A stretch of 64,000 nt of DNA from Synergistaceae bacterium UBA6083 (GCA_002436015.1 DIXJ01000015.1:38126-102125), one strand, 5' to 3'. Counted from the first letter of the stretch, positions 8,982 through 17,722 are shown. Translations and numbers: made by a program. Notes: a model not told the origin generated them from the letters alone.

Positions 8982-9105
8982 GAAAGGAAAACCCGACGTC
9001 ATTTAACGCAGGCGAGGTGCGGGGGAAACGCAAAATGGAGTTTCTCCCGTACCTCTTTTTATTAACTTACGTCCTAAAGTGCAACCATTCCTGGAGGTAT
9101 GCGCG

Positions 9106-9627
9106 ATGAGCGAACTTTTCAACCGTATCAACAAAGGAATAAAGATTGCCGAAAACGCCCTCTGTTCCACTGGTCTAATGGTCATTACGCTCCTCATCTT
9201 TGCCCAAGTCATAAACCGGTATTGGCTCCATTTCGAGGTGATGTGGCTCAGCGATTTTGCCCTTTATATCTTCATCGTCATGATGTTTTTGGCTATCGGG
9301 TTGACAACAAGGGAGAACGGGCACACCTCCGTCGAGGTCTTCGCAGATAAGGTCTTCGGGAAAAAACCCCGGGGGAAGAGACTCTACGGGGTATTCCTGC
9401 TTTCCATCTCCCTTGCTACCGTCATCGTTTTTGGGAGCCCGACCTTGCACTTCGCAGGAAAGGCGATGACCTATCCGCAGTATGGAACCCTGGTAAGGTG
9501 GTTCAACACGAGTTGGCTCATGGAGTCGATGCTCGCGATGGTCCTGCTTGCCGCATACCATCTCATCTTCCGGATCCACCTGGAAGCTGCGGCCGCACGA
9601 GCGGAAAAAGGCTCGGAAGGTAGGTAG
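9106..9627 (+). CDS. TRAP transporter small membrane subunit (DctQ type)
   Basis: A 173-residue protein with four hydrophobic segments, about the usual DctQ size. VITLLIFAQVINRYWLHF and SDFALYIFIVMMFLAIGLTT match the family pattern, followed by the NGHTSVEVF region. It partners with the large subunit encoded 4 nt downstream to form the sodium-driven TRAP permease. A GGAGGT site sits 7 nt before ATG 9106. Confidence 0.9.
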   Translation: MSELFNRINKGIKIAENALCSTGLMVITLLIFAQVINRYWLHFEVMWLSDFALYIFIVMMFLAIGLTTRENGHTSVEVFADKVFGKKPRGKRLYGVFLLSISLATVIVFGSPTLHFAGKAMTYPQYGTLVRWFNTSWLMESMLAMVLLAAYHLIFRIHLEAAAARAEKGSEGR

Positions 9628-9631
9628 CACG

Positions 9632-10960
9632 ATGGAACTTGGAGTTTTTGTAACCATTGGCACTTTCCTGGCCGGCATCATCATGGGAGTCCCCCTGGGT
9701 TGGCTGTTTCTGGCCAGCACAGCCCTGGGGCTGGCCTTTCTTGGGGAATCCCTCTCCTTCATGGCAGGAACTTTCTTCCACTCGATCAACAACTACGTGC
9801 TCATGGCCATCGCCTTCTTCGTCTATGCCGGGAGCCTGATCTCCGATGCAGGACTCGCCGATCGCATCGTCCGCTTCTCCAATGCCCTGGTCGGGAAAAT
9901 GAGAGGAGGGCTCATCGTCGTAGGGATCGTGGCCACTCTCTTCATGAGCGCCCTTACGGGCTCCGCCCTTCCATGCATATCAGCCCTTATCCCTCTTCTT
10001 GTGCCGCGCCTGGAAAAATTCGGCTATAAGCGAAGCTATACCACCGCAGTCCTCTGCTCCTCGAGTTTCCTTGGCTACCTCATCCCTCCAAGCGTTCCCG
10101 CCCTCATCTATGGACTCGTGGCACAACAGTCCATAGCCGCCCTGTTCCTCTCCACGGTTTTCCCGGGTTTGCTCCTTGCCCTTGGGTACGCCGTTCTGAA
10201 TTATTTCATCTGCCCCCGGTACATGACCACTCCGGAGGTTCAGGAAGAAGAGCAGGATTTTGGCGAGCACATGCGGGAACTGGGAAAAGCAACCTGGAGC
10301 GCCCTTCCTGCCTTGGGTGCCCCGCTCGTTATCCTGGTCGGCATCTACGGCGGTATCTGCACCCCGAACGAAGCCGGAGCCATCGCCGTGGTCTACACGC
10401 TCCTTGTCGGCTTTTTCGTCTACAGGGAACTGAATCTCAAAACTCTCTGGTCAGCCACGCATAACACGCTCGTCACGCTGGGCATGATCGGTCTTTTGAT
10501 AGCGGGGGGCACGGTCTTTACAAGGCTGCTTATTCGTGAGGGAGCAGCCCAGGCTCTCGCCGATGCCATTCTCGGTATGTTCCAGAACAAATCGCTTATC
10601 CTTATTTCGATGAACCTTTTCCTTCTACTCCTCGGCATGTTCATCGACGGGATCCCCATCCTCATCCTTGCCGTTCCGCTTATCCTCCCCCTGGCCGTGC
10701 AGCTCGACATGAACCTCATCCACCTGGGGGCCATGATCATCGTCAACGTTGGCCTAGGTGTCGTGACTCCACCATACGCCATATCCATCTTCGTGGGAGC
10801 GAGACTATCTGGGGTCTCTTACGGAGAGCTTGTAAAACCGATGATGCTGTTCCTCTTCATCGTGGGGATTCCCGTTCTGCTCCTGACGACGTTCCTTCCT
10901 GCCCTTTCCTGCTGGCTCCCGACAGTCCTCCTGGGAGCCCGGGTTGTCGGTCCCTGGTGA
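9632..10960 (+). CDS. TRAP transporter large membrane subunit (DctM type)
   Basis: A 442-residue, highly hydrophobic protein with about a dozen membrane segments. DctM hallmarks include GIIMGVPLGWLFLASTALGL, the SGSALPCISALIP region, SSFLGYLIPPSVPALIYG, GGICTPNEAGAIAVVY and IIVNVGLGVVTPPYAISIF. It forms the transport path of the TRAP system. It starts 4 nt after dctQ and its end is 7 nt before the deacylase start, so the genes are tightly co-transcribed. Confidence 0.93.
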   Translation: MELGVFVTIGTFLAGIIMGVPLGWLFLASTALGLAFLGESLSFMAGTFFHSINNYVLMAIAFFVYAGSLISDAGLADRIVRFSNALVGKMRGGLIVVGIVATLFMSALTGSALPCISALIPLLVPRLEKFGYKRSYTTAVLCSSSFLGYLIPPSVPALIYGLVAQQSIAALFLSTVFPGLLLALGYAVLNYFICPRYMTTPEVQEEEQDFGEHMRELGKATWSALPALGAPLVILVGIYGGICTPNEAGAIAVVYTLLVGFFVYRELNLKTLWSATHNTLVTLGMIGLLIAGGTVFTRLLIREGAAQALADAILGMFQNKSLILISMNLFLLLLGMFIDGIPILILAVPLILPLAVQLDMNLIHLGAMIIVNVGLGVVTPPYAISIFVGARLSGVSYGELVKPMMLFLFIVGIPVLLLTTFLPALSCWLPTVLLGARVVGPW

Positions 10961-10967
10961 GGTGAAG

Positions 10968-12581
10968 ATGATGTCGGGCTTTTTTGACCTGGTTATCCGC
11001 GGGGCGAGAATTCTTGATGGCACCGGAAACCCTTTCTTCGTTCGCGATGTGGGAATCAAGGACAAGCAAATCGCTTTCATCGGAAAAAACCTGGAGGGCA
11101 AGCGAGTCGTTGAAGCTGAAGGGCTATTTTTGTGCCCCGGTTTCGTGGATATACACAACCACGTGGACCATGGCGTCCTCGCTTTTCCCGATGCGGAAAG
11201 CTATCTCATGCAAGGTGTAACGACCTCGGTCGTGGGCAATTGCGGCCTTTCCATGGCACCGATTGATCCTGCGCGGGCTGAATTGACCCGTCATTACCTG
11301 GCTCCGTTCCTAAGAAAGGAAGTTGAATACGGCTGGGAATGGCGGACCCTCGCGGAGTTCTTCGAAAAAGTCGAACAGGGGGGTATCGCGCAAAACCTCG
11401 CTCCATTGGTCGGGCAAGGAACCATCCGCATAGCCGTCAAAGGCTTCGATGAGGGAGTACCTAGCAGCGAAGAGATGGCAAAGATGAAGAACCTTCTTGC
11501 CCAGAGCTTGGACGAAGGAGCTTTCGGACTGACCAGCGGCCTCATTTACCCCCCCGGCAGCTACTCAACTCCGGAAGAGCTCCTGGAATTGACAACGGTA
11601 CTAAAAACGCACGGCGGATTTTACGCGACCCACATGCGCAACGAAGGAGACTGCCTCCTGGAATCCGTAGCAGAGACATTGGCCCTTGGAGAAAAAAACG
11701 GGATCCCGATCCAGATTTCTCACCATAAGGCCGTGGGCAAGGCAAACTGGGGGAAGGTAAACGAATCCCTTAAACTCATGGAGGCCGCCCGAGAACGGGG
11801 CCTTGAAGTCAATTGCGATGTTTACCCTTACCAGGCGGGAATGACGACCCTCACTGCCCTGCTCCCCCCGACAGCCCTTGAGGGAGGCGTGGGAGAAATG
11901 CTGAAACGGCTGGCCGATCCGGATGAGAGCAGAAAGATTGAACAGAACATCGAGAAGGGCATCCCTGGGTGGGAGAACTGGATCCAGAGCCTGGGCTGGG
12001 GGAACCTCGTCATCAGCGAATGTGAAGCAAGGGCGGATTACGAGGGGTTATCCCTGGAAAATATTTCACGGCAGAACAGTTCAACCCCCTACCGCGCCCT
12101 TTTCGACCTGCTCCTTGAAACACAGGGAAACGTTACGATGCTCCTGTTCGGCGTAAACGAGGAAGATCTCCGTACCGTCGTAAAGAGCCCCTTGTCCTGC
12201 ATCGCTTCGGATTCCTGGGTCACTGCTCCCAGGGGAGGAGGGAAACCCCATCCGAGAGCTTACGGCACCTTTCCCAGGTTCCTGAAAACCTACGTGAGGG
12301 AAAATGGTGATCTATCCTGGGAAGACGCCATCAGGAAGATCACGTCCTTGCCCGCCACAAAAGCCGGTATCGCACGAAGGGGGCTGGTCCAGGAGGGATT
12401 CTTTGCCGACCTGGTCCTCTTCGACCCCCAATTTATCGGGGATAAAGCGACGTTCTCGGATCCTCACCAATTCCCGGTGGGAATAAAGCATGTCATCGTC
12501 AACGGAGAACTGGTCCTGGAGGATGAACAGCCCACCGGGCTGCGTCCCGGAAAAGTCCTAAAGCGCTCAGCCTGCAGGTAA
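10968..12581 (+). CDS. N-acyl-D-amino-acid deacylase (D-aminoacylase)
   Basis: The 537-residue product belongs to the amidohydrolase superfamily, D-aminoacylase branch. It opens with DLVIRGARILDGTGNPFF and DIHNHVDHGV (metal region). It has GVTTSVVGNCGLSMAP, where the Cys after GN typically binds zinc in this family, then GLTSGLIYPPGSYSTPEEL, THMRNEG, ISHHKAVGKANWG, and ASDSWVTAPRGGGKPHPRAY with the catalytic Asp. It hydrolyses N-acyl-D-amino acids to the free D-amino acid plus a carboxylate. With the TRAP genes it forms an uptake and deacylation unit. The start 10968 follows GGTGAGGTGAAG; a second ATG is adjacent. A strong terminator follows. Confidence 0.92.
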   Translation: MMSGFFDLVIRGARILDGTGNPFFVRDVGIKDKQIAFIGKNLEGKRVVEAEGLFLCPGFVDIHNHVDHGVLAFPDAESYLMQGVTTSVVGNCGLSMAPIDPARAELTRHYLAPFLRKEVEYGWEWRTLAEFFEKVEQGGIAQNLAPLVGQGTIRIAVKGFDEGVPSSEEMAKMKNLLAQSLDEGAFGLTSGLIYPPGSYSTPEELLELTTVLKTHGGFYATHMRNEGDCLLESVAETLALGEKNGIPIQISHHKAVGKANWGKVNESLKLMEAARERGLEVNCDVYPYQAGMTTLTALLPPTALEGGVGEMLKRLADPDESRKIEQNIEKGIPGWENWIQSLGWGNLVISECEARADYEGLSLENISRQNSSTPYRALFDLLLETQGNVTMLLFGVNEEDLRTVVKSPLSCIASDSWVTAPRGGGKPHPRAYGTFPRFLKTYVRENGDLSWEDAIRKITSLPATKAGIARRGLVQEGFFADLVLFDPQFIGDKATFSDPHQFPVGIKHVIVNGELVLEDEQPTGLRPGKVLKRSACR

Positions 12582-12605
12582 AAGGCAACCTCTGGATCCC
12601 CACCA

Positions 12606-12639
12606 TTAGGGCGGCAACTGCCGCCCTAATTCATTTTTT
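12606..12639 (+). terminator. Terminator of the TRAP/deacylase operon
   Basis: An 11-bp GC-rich stem spans 12606-12629, followed by a T-rich stretch with six T residues at 12634-12639. Confidence 0.85.
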
Positions 12640-12997
12640 CCCGTGAGAGAGATTACCCGGAATCCGCTGACGCGTGCCCCCGATGATGTCGCCACCTGTA
12701 AAACCTGGTGGCGACATCATCGGCAAGTTCCCTTCGGGCACGAAAAAAGGCCCTGGCAAGGGGGTAAATCCAGGGCCTTCAGTAGAGAGAGGAATTGGAC
12801 CTTCTCCGTTCTTTTCCTTGATGGAAATAGGATACCCTCCTTCCCTCCCCCTCGCCTCGCGCAAAACACCCATTCCTCGATACGGGTAATTACGTAACCC
12901 ACCCCCTCCTGCTTCCAGGCAGATCGAGTCGTATCTGCCTGTTGGGGTATATTAAGGTTGGCCTAAACAGTCAACCATAGGAAGGGGAGATCATTTC
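12640..12997. other. Intergenic region of nested hairpins, no gene
   Basis: There are three strong inverted repeats. 12680-12696 pairs with 12707-12723 (17 bp), enclosed by CGTGCCC 12673-12679 with GGGCACG 12736-12742. 12747-12756 pairs with 12770-12779 (10 bp), with a T-run on the minus-strand side. 12916-12924 pairs with 12933-12941 (9 bp), just upstream of the DUF3303 gene. The open frames crossing it are low-complexity and lack ribosome sites. It could hold a regulatory RNA or leader; I cannot assign one. Confidence 0.5.
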
Positions 12998-13273
12998 ATG
13001 CTCTTCATGATCATCGAGCACTTCAAGCCCGGGAAAGCCCCTGCTGTTTATCGGCGCTTCCGTGAAAAAGGGCGCATGGCTCCCGAAGGCGTGATCTACC
13101 AATCTAGCTGGGTTGATCTCGACTTCCAGCGCTGTTTCCAGGTCATGGAGGCAGAAAGCGAAGCAGGGGTGAGAGAATGGACAGCCCACTGGGAGGACCT
13201 GGTCGATTTCGAGATCATACCGGTCAGGACTTCCGCAGAAGCTGCTGCTGTAATCGCTCCTAAGCTTGGTTAA
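12998..13273 (+). CDS. DUF3303-like small protein
   Basis: A 91-residue soluble protein starting MLFMIIEHFKPGKAPAVYRR with YQSSWVDLDFQRCFQVMEAE and WEDLVDFEIIPV. This matches the short ferredoxin-like DUF3303 pattern (a dimeric alpha/beta barrel fold is likely). AAGGGGAG precedes the ATG. Its function is unknown. It stands alone between structured intergenic DNA and RNA copy B. The family call rests on the overall pattern. Confidence 0.7.
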   Translation: MLFMIIEHFKPGKAPAVYRRFREKGRMAPEGVIYQSSWVDLDFQRCFQVMEAESEAGVREWTAHWEDLVDFEIIPVRTSAEAAAVIAPKLG

Positions 13274-13334
13274 TCTTTCCAGTTCCTCATGCGCATGCTT
13301 TCTCACCTTAGGCCCAACCAGTCAAACGTTCAAC

Positions 13335-13361
13335 GGGGAACTCCCCAGTCGGAGATACCCC
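13335..13361. other. Hairpin of the recurrent GGGGAAYTCC family
   Basis: 13335-13344 pairs with 13351-13361 with one unpaired base. There is no T-run on either side, so its role as terminator of the DUF3303 gene is doubtful. Confidence 0.45.
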
Positions 13362-13478
13362 TGCGCGATCTCGGCTACATATCCCGACGGGGATGGGAGA
13401 CTTGCCCGTTCTCGAGGGCCTGAACCGAAAGACATCTTATTGTAATTAATTATGGTTTATATATACTTACAATCATGC

Positions 13479-13507
13479 TTGTCAAGTAAACGTTTTACAT
13501 TTATACT
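13479..13507 (+). promoter_or_regulatory. Sigma-70 promoter of structured RNA copy B
   Basis: TTGTCA (13479-13484) and TATACT (13502-13507) have 17-bp spacing, the same as in copy A, and share the AGTAAAC spacer start. Confidence 0.8.
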
Positions 13508-13513
13508 ATGCTA

Positions 13514-13814
13514 GCGAGATAGGACATGACGTGGCAAGGCGTGGCAAAGCACCGCTTGGCAATGGTCGGCCGGCCGGTTATTTAAAGGCATGGCACGACA
13601 AAGCAAAGCAACGTTTAGTGCGGCTTGTCGCTGCAAAATGGGGGGTCTTCACTCGGTGTGGCGTTTGCCCTAAGAGGAGAAGTCCAGCTTTGAAAGGTGA
13701 GGTGCGGCCCGTATGGGTGCTGCACAGCCTGAAAGGCACGGACCGTTCCGCATGGGAAGTGGTTCGCTATCTCGTAAAAGGGTCCTGGGCGAAACCTGGG
13801 GCCCTTGTTTTTTT
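13514..13814 (+). ncRNA. Structured non-coding RNA, copy B (family not recognised)
   Basis: This is a unit of about 301 nt, paralogous to 562-894. The first 10 nt are the same. The 5' GCGAGATAG pairs with CTATCTCGT at 13768-13776 as a 9-bp closing helix, and the terminator stem is almost the same. The middle has diverged but keeps frequent GGC cores (GTGGCAA, TTGGCAA, ATGGCAC) and a shared GGCTTG...GCAAAATGGGG block. An open frame crosses it, but its start has no ribosome site and it runs through the terminator. Divergence of the middle while the ends, promoter and helix are kept argues for selection on an RNA. The role is unknown. Confidence 0.72.
13778..13814 (+). terminator. Rho-independent terminator of RNA copy B
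   Basis: A 12-bp stem with wobble pairs (13778-13789 with 13795-13806) is followed by G and seven T residues. Confidence 0.85.
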
Positions 13815-13869
13815 GAAACAAAGGACAAGGGAGCGCGGGCAACTCTCGAGTATCGGCCCGATCGGCGGG

Positions 13870-14664
13870 TCACGGAAGCGACTCGAGCCAGCCGGAGAGA
13901 AGGGAGAAAAACCTGTCCCTGGCTCTCCGCTCAAGCCAGGGCGTATGCCCGCACTCCTCCATCTCGATGTACTCGAGCTGCGGAATATGGGCAAGAAGGC
14001 TGTCCCGGATCATCCGTCCCGGATGCGGATCCCAGGATCCGTGGAGCATGAGGACGGGACAACGAATGACCGAAAAGGCGGCGGGATAGACTCCCTCCCC
14101 CTGCAGCTTCAGCATGTCGTTCCAGGTTTCCTCGAAAGCCTGCCCATCGCAGGCCAGGGGTTCCTCCGAACCATCGGGGTCGAAAGAATACAGGGGAGCC
14201 ACCAGCGCGGCGTATCGTTTCATTCTCTCATGCGGGTCCTCGATCTCCCGCTTGAGCGCCCGGGCCTTTTCCCTCAACTCCCCGTTCGTCCTTCCTTCAA
14301 GGACCTTCTCCATCATTGACCTGCTTTGGGCATCAAAGGTGCCGCAGCCAACAAGCACCAGGGAACGCACGTCCTTCGGATAAGCCGAAGCGGCAGCCAG
14401 TCCAAGCATCGCACCCCAGGAATGCCCGACAACGGCCACGGGTTCACCCTGGCAGGCACTCAAAACCAGTTCGTGAAAATCCTCCACGTGACTTTCGACA
14501 GTCAGTGGGAAACATCCGCTACCCCTTTGAAAGGGCTCCAGCACGCAGAATCTCTTTTTCAGGATCCCTGCGAGAGGGAGAAGTGTCCCGGGTGCCCCCG
14601 GGCCACCGTGCAGGAGCGCGACCGTTTTCCCTTCTTTTCCGTGACAGCGGCGCTCGATTGTCAT
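13870..14664 (-). CDS. Alpha/beta-hydrolase, proline-iminopeptidase-like
   Basis: The 264-residue product has the oxyanion region LLHGGPGAPGTLLPLA, the nucleophile elbow VVGHSWGAMLGL (Ser in GHSWG), and a late His in MEECGHTPWLERR, with an Asp in MLHGSWDPHPG. HGGPG plus GHSWGA is typical of prolyl aminopeptidase-like hydrolases, but the substrate may differ. I chose ATG 14664 (AAGGAAG upstream); ATG 14703 is an alternative with a closer AGGA. It is cytoplasmic, with no signal peptide, and converges on RNA copy B. Confidence 0.82.
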   Translation of the reverse strand: MTIERRCHGKEGKTVALLHGGPGAPGTLLPLAGILKKRFCVLEPFQRGSGCFPLTVESHVEDFHELVLSACQGEPVAVVGHSWGAMLGLAAASAYPKDVRSLVLVGCGTFDAQSRSMMEKVLEGRTNGELREKARALKREIEDPHERMKRYAALVAPLYSFDPDGSEEPLACDGQAFEETWNDMLKLQGEGVYPAAFSVIRCPVLMLHGSWDPHPGRMIRDSLLAHIPQLEYIEMEECGHTPWLERRARDRFFSLLSGWLESLP

Positions 14665-14803
14665 TTCGATCGGGCTTCCTTTCAGGATGGCGATTAAAGC
14701 CATGCATTCCTGCCAAAAAAATACGCAAGCAAGGGGACTTACCTCATACTGTAACGTCTTTCCCCACCCTCCTCCAGCGACCGCGAGGGATTCCAATCGA
14801 AAA

Positions 14804-14834
14804 AGGGGGGGACCCCCAAACGAGGATTCCCCCT
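14804..14834 (-). terminator. Terminator of rsgA-acetyltransferase transcript
   Basis: An AGGGGG / CCCCCT hairpin is followed on the minus strand by C and five T residues, 41 nt after the acetyltransferase stop. Confidence 0.6.
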
Positions 14835-14874
14835 GACTTGTGTTTATGAGTTTTTGGCGTTATCCAACAAGCCG

Positions 14875-15381
14875 CTAGAAACAGTCAATTTTCCCGTGGA
14901 CCTTCCCTAGGGCGTCCGGGACCAGTTCACAAGCCATCACATACTCGACCGGGATCTCATGGGTGGTGGTGATGCCGAAGTCCGCGACGGACCGGAAACC
15001 GAACCTGTGATAGTAGGCCGGGTCCCCGACAAGAAAAACCGACGTGTAGCCCATCTCCCTTGCCAGCTTGAAACTCTCCGCGACCAGGGCAGAGCCGATT
15101 CCTTCATTGCGCCGTTCGAGGATGACCGATATCGGGGCGATGTAAAGAACCTCGTGCCGGTCATCTCCACCCGTAACGGTCGCCTTTGACAGCATGATGT
15201 GCCCGACCAGGCTCCCGTTCTCCTCGGCGACAAGAGCCAGTTCCGGGATATAGGTTTCCCCGCCACGCAGCTGGTTGACGAAATCCTGCTCTTTCCCGTC
15301 CGAGACATTGGCCGTCTGGAAAGCGGTTTTCACAAGGTTGTAAATCTCTTCAAAGTCCTCTTTCGTTTCCTTGCGAATCAT
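14875..15381 (-). CDS. GNAT-family N-acetyltransferase
   Basis: The 168-residue product starts MIRKETKEDFEEIYNLVKTA and carries the acetyl-CoA region RRNEGIGSALVAESFKLARE (the R/Q-x-x-G-x-G/A pattern), then VFLVGDPAYYHRFGF, common in YhbS-like acetyltransferases. It transfers an acetyl group from acetyl-CoA to an unknown amine. Its start overlaps the rsgA stop by one base (TGATG), so translation is probably coupled. Confidence 0.85.
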   Translation of the reverse strand: MIRKETKEDFEEIYNLVKTAFQTANVSDGKEQDFVNQLRGGETYIPELALVAEENGSLVGHIMLSKATVTGGDDRHEVLYIAPISVILERRNEGIGSALVAESFKLAREMGYTSVFLVGDPAYYHRFGFRSVADFGITTTHEIPVEYVMACELVPDALGKVHGKIDCF

Positions 15382-16505
15382 CACCGGTAATCCCTCCCCT
15401 GCTTCCTGCCGCCGGGCACGGGATTTTCCCGGCACTGCTTCGCTTTCGCCAGTTTCCGTGCATTTTTAATCCCGCCCACTTCCGCGAACATGGCCGTGAT
15501 CTTTTCAGTCTCGATCTGCCTTGAATTCAAGCCCTCATACTTCGCTTCCTTTTTCAGCTTCAAGTAATTGGCAAGCCGTTCCGCGGACAGCAATCCGTCG
15601 TTTATGGCTTGCTGCACGGCACAGTTTGGCTCGCGAGTATGAGTGCAATCACGGAACCTGCACTTTACCGACAGTTCGTCTATGTCGGCAAAAGCTTTTG
15701 CAAGGTCGGCGCTTTCGATCCCGAGTTCCCTCATTCCCGGGGTGTCGATCACGGCCCCGCCACCGGGGATAGCGATCAACTCCCGCCTGGTTGTCGTATG
15801 CCGGCCTCGATCATCGCTCCCTATATCTCGGGTTGGAAGAGCATCCCGGCCGATAAGCCTGTTTATCAAGGTCGACTTGCCCACACCGGATGAGCCGGTG
15901 AAGGCGATCGTCTTCCCTCGACCTAGATAGCTCCGGACAGGTTTGTATCCATCCTCAGCCAGGCTCGAAGTGACAAGCACGTCCACCCCGCAGGCAACCT
16001 TCTCCAGTTCCAGCAGCTTTTGAGAAAGGTCCGAGCCGCACAAGTCCGCCTTGGTAAGCACGATAACCGGGACGGCCCCGCTATCCCAGGCAATTCCCAG
16101 GTACCGTTCCACCCTGCGAAGGTTAAAGTCACTGTTAAGCGACATGCAGATAAACACCGTGTCGATGTTTGAGGCGACAACCTGCTCATCGTTCGACGTT
16201 CCGGCCGCCTTGCGGATAAAGGCGCTTTTCCTTGCCAGAACATGGTGTATGATTGCGTTCCCGGTATTGTCCTTATTCCGGTCAAGCATGACGAAGTCAC
16301 CTACCGCAGGAAAATCCGACAAGTTTTTCGCATCAAAACGAATTTTGCCGGAAATTTCCGCCGCCAATTCGCCATCCTCTGTGACGACCCTGTATAGGTC
16401 CTTGTATTGGGAAATGACGCGCCCGACATGAAGACCCGGATATTGGGAAGACTCAGTAATGAACCGTTGGCTGAGTCCCATATTTTCCATATTTATTTGT
16501 TTCAA
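15381..16505 (-). CDS. rsgA: Ribosome small-subunit GTPase RsgA (YjeQ)
   Basis: The 374-residue product has the circularly permuted GTPase order of this family: NKxD-type VIVLTKADL comes first, then the P-loop GSSGVGKSTLINRL, then DTPGMRELG. An N-terminal OB-like domain comes before (HVGRVISQYKDLYRVVTEDG). A C-terminal zinc region CRFRDCTHTREPNC completes the match. RsgA acts late in 30S assembly. I chose TTG 16505 because GGAGG lies 8 nt upstream; an in-frame GTG sits one codon earlier. It heads a two-gene transcript with the acetyltransferase. Confidence 0.93.
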   Translation of the reverse strand: MKQINMENMGLSQRFITESSQYPGLHVGRVISQYKDLYRVVTEDGELAAEISGKIRFDAKNLSDFPAVGDFVMLDRNKDNTGNAIIHHVLARKSAFIRKAAGTSNDEQVVASNIDTVFICMSLNSDFNLRRVERYLGIAWDSGAVPVIVLTKADLCGSDLSQKLLELEKVACGVDVLVTSSLAEDGYKPVRSYLGRGKTIAFTGSSGVGKSTLINRLIGRDALPTRDIGSDDRGRHTTTRRELIAIPGGGAVIDTPGMRELGIESADLAKAFADIDELSVKCRFRDCTHTREPNCAVQQAINDGLLSAERLANYLKLKKEAKYEGLNSRQIETEKITAMFAEVGGIKNARKLAKAKQCRENPVPGGRKQGRDYR

Positions 16506-16844
16506 CACTATCTCCTCCAAAAGTTTTTAATAGTAACTTTTGGGAGGCATACACTTTATTTTACTTCGCATACACCTCCCGCGTTGCTGCAATCTCCACT
16601 GCACTCTTATTAAACATAAACCAACAACTCCTTCCCAAAACCAGATTATACATGACAGCCCCGCGTGTCTTTAAACACTCAATCCTCTTCCCCGCATTTT
16701 ATTCGATACCCCTTCTACTTCCTCTTTCGGGCCTAAATCGCGGTTGATGCCAGCGCAGCAAATTTTCATAAGACGGGAAATGACGTGACAGATATAATAG
16801 GTTAAGCTACTGAGTGACTAAATTCATACGAGGAGGTGAAATCC
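16506..16844. other. Divergent intergenic region between rsgA and grdA
   Basis: 339 bases with no gene. It holds the rsgA ribosome site at its left end, a loose GGGAGG/CCTCCC inverted repeat around 16540-16580, and a TATAAT box (16793-16798) 46 nt before grdA with no good -35 box. I see nothing else. Confidence 0.4.
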
Positions 16845-17321
16845 ATGGGAAAGCTGGCCGGAAAGAAAGTGGTCATTCTCGGTGAGAGGGACGGGGTCCC
16901 CGGGCCGGCAATCGAGGCCTGCCTGAAATCCTCGGGTGCCGATGTCGTTTTTTCCGTGACCGAATGCTTTGTCTGAACCGCCGCCGGTGCCATGGACCTG
17001 CAGAATCAGCAGCGTGTCAAGGATGCTGCTGAGAAGTTCGGAACCGAAAATGTCGTTGTGATCCTGGGCTCTTCCGACGCCGAAGGCGCGGAGATCTATG
17101 CCGAAACGGTTGCAAACGGCGATCCGACATTTGCAGGTCCCCTGGCAGGAGTCCCGTTGGGACTCGCGGTTTACCATGTTTTCGACGAGGCGATCCGGGG
17201 TGAGGCCGACCCCGCGCTTTGGGAGGAACAGATCAGCATGATGGAAATGGTCCTCGACACCGAGGCCTTGGCGAAGGCTGTCGCAGGGATGCGGGAACAG
17301 TACAGCAAGTTCGCCCTCTAG
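16845..17321 (+). CDS. grdA: Glycine/sarcosine/betaine reductase selenoprotein A (Sec at codon 44)
   Basis: The 158-residue frame from ATG 16845 is interrupted only by TGA at 16974-16976, inside VTECFV-U-TAAGAMDLQNQQ. That is the GrdA redox motif with selenocysteine 44 (Cys-x-x-Sec). The N-terminus GKLAGKKVVILGERDGVPGP and C-terminal LAGVPLGLAVYHVFDEAI match GrdA over its full usual length. GrdA carries the carboxymethyl-selenoether and is reduced by thioredoxin in the glycine, sarcosine or betaine reductase complex, giving acetyl phosphate. AGGAGGTGAAATCC precedes the start. Its usual partners (grdB/E, C, D, trxAB) are not adjacent, and a terminator follows directly, so this copy is monocistronic. 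Naive gene calling would give only the part after 16992. Confidence 0.96.
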
Positions 17322-17363
17322 GCATCCCACCGTTTGTCTTCCTTGCAGCGCAAAACAAATTGA

Positions 17364-17396
17364 GGGGGACCCTCGCATTCCACGGTCCCCCTTTTT
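17364..17396 (+). terminator. Terminator of grdA
   Basis: An 8-bp stem GGGGGACC / GGTCCCCC (17364-17371 with 17384-17391) is followed by five T residues. Confidence 0.88.
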
Positions 17397-17722
17397 CCTC
17401 TTGAATCAGGTGATAACGGCGAATGGGAACAGGGGATGCAACGGTCACGGGCCACGTTTTGGCATGATGAAGGCTCCGGGTGGTCAGGCCGGAGCCCATC
17501 AGGAGGTGTTGCTTAGATCTGAGGTTAGGAGGTACTCTATCACAACCCGTTTAATTGTTCAAGTGAAGGATCATATTGCTGCTTTTATGGCATAGACATT
17601 AACGGCATTGAGAAACCACAAAAACCTTAGGAAAGGCACTGGCGCTGCCGATGAGCCTTTACCCCCTATCGGGGGTTCCCCTTGATCCAATCATCCAGCT
17701 ATCCTATTTCGGGCTTTGTTTT
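17397..17722. other. Region after grdA with a GC-rich hairpin, no clear gene
   Basis: The main structure is an 8-bp perfect hairpin (17472-17479 with 17489-17496), followed by two GGAGGT/AGGAGGT motifs without a good downstream frame. A 64-codon frame (17401-17595) has no ribosome site and looks random. ACCCCC/GGGGGT at 17661-17676 may end the minus-strand gene that follows. Confidence 0.35.

Noticed and set aside
16770..16800. GGAAATGACGTG upstream of grdA, matching the 5' part of RNA copy A
   Set aside because: Only 12 nt match; no GCGAGATAG, closing helix or terminator stem follows, so a third RNA copy is not supported.
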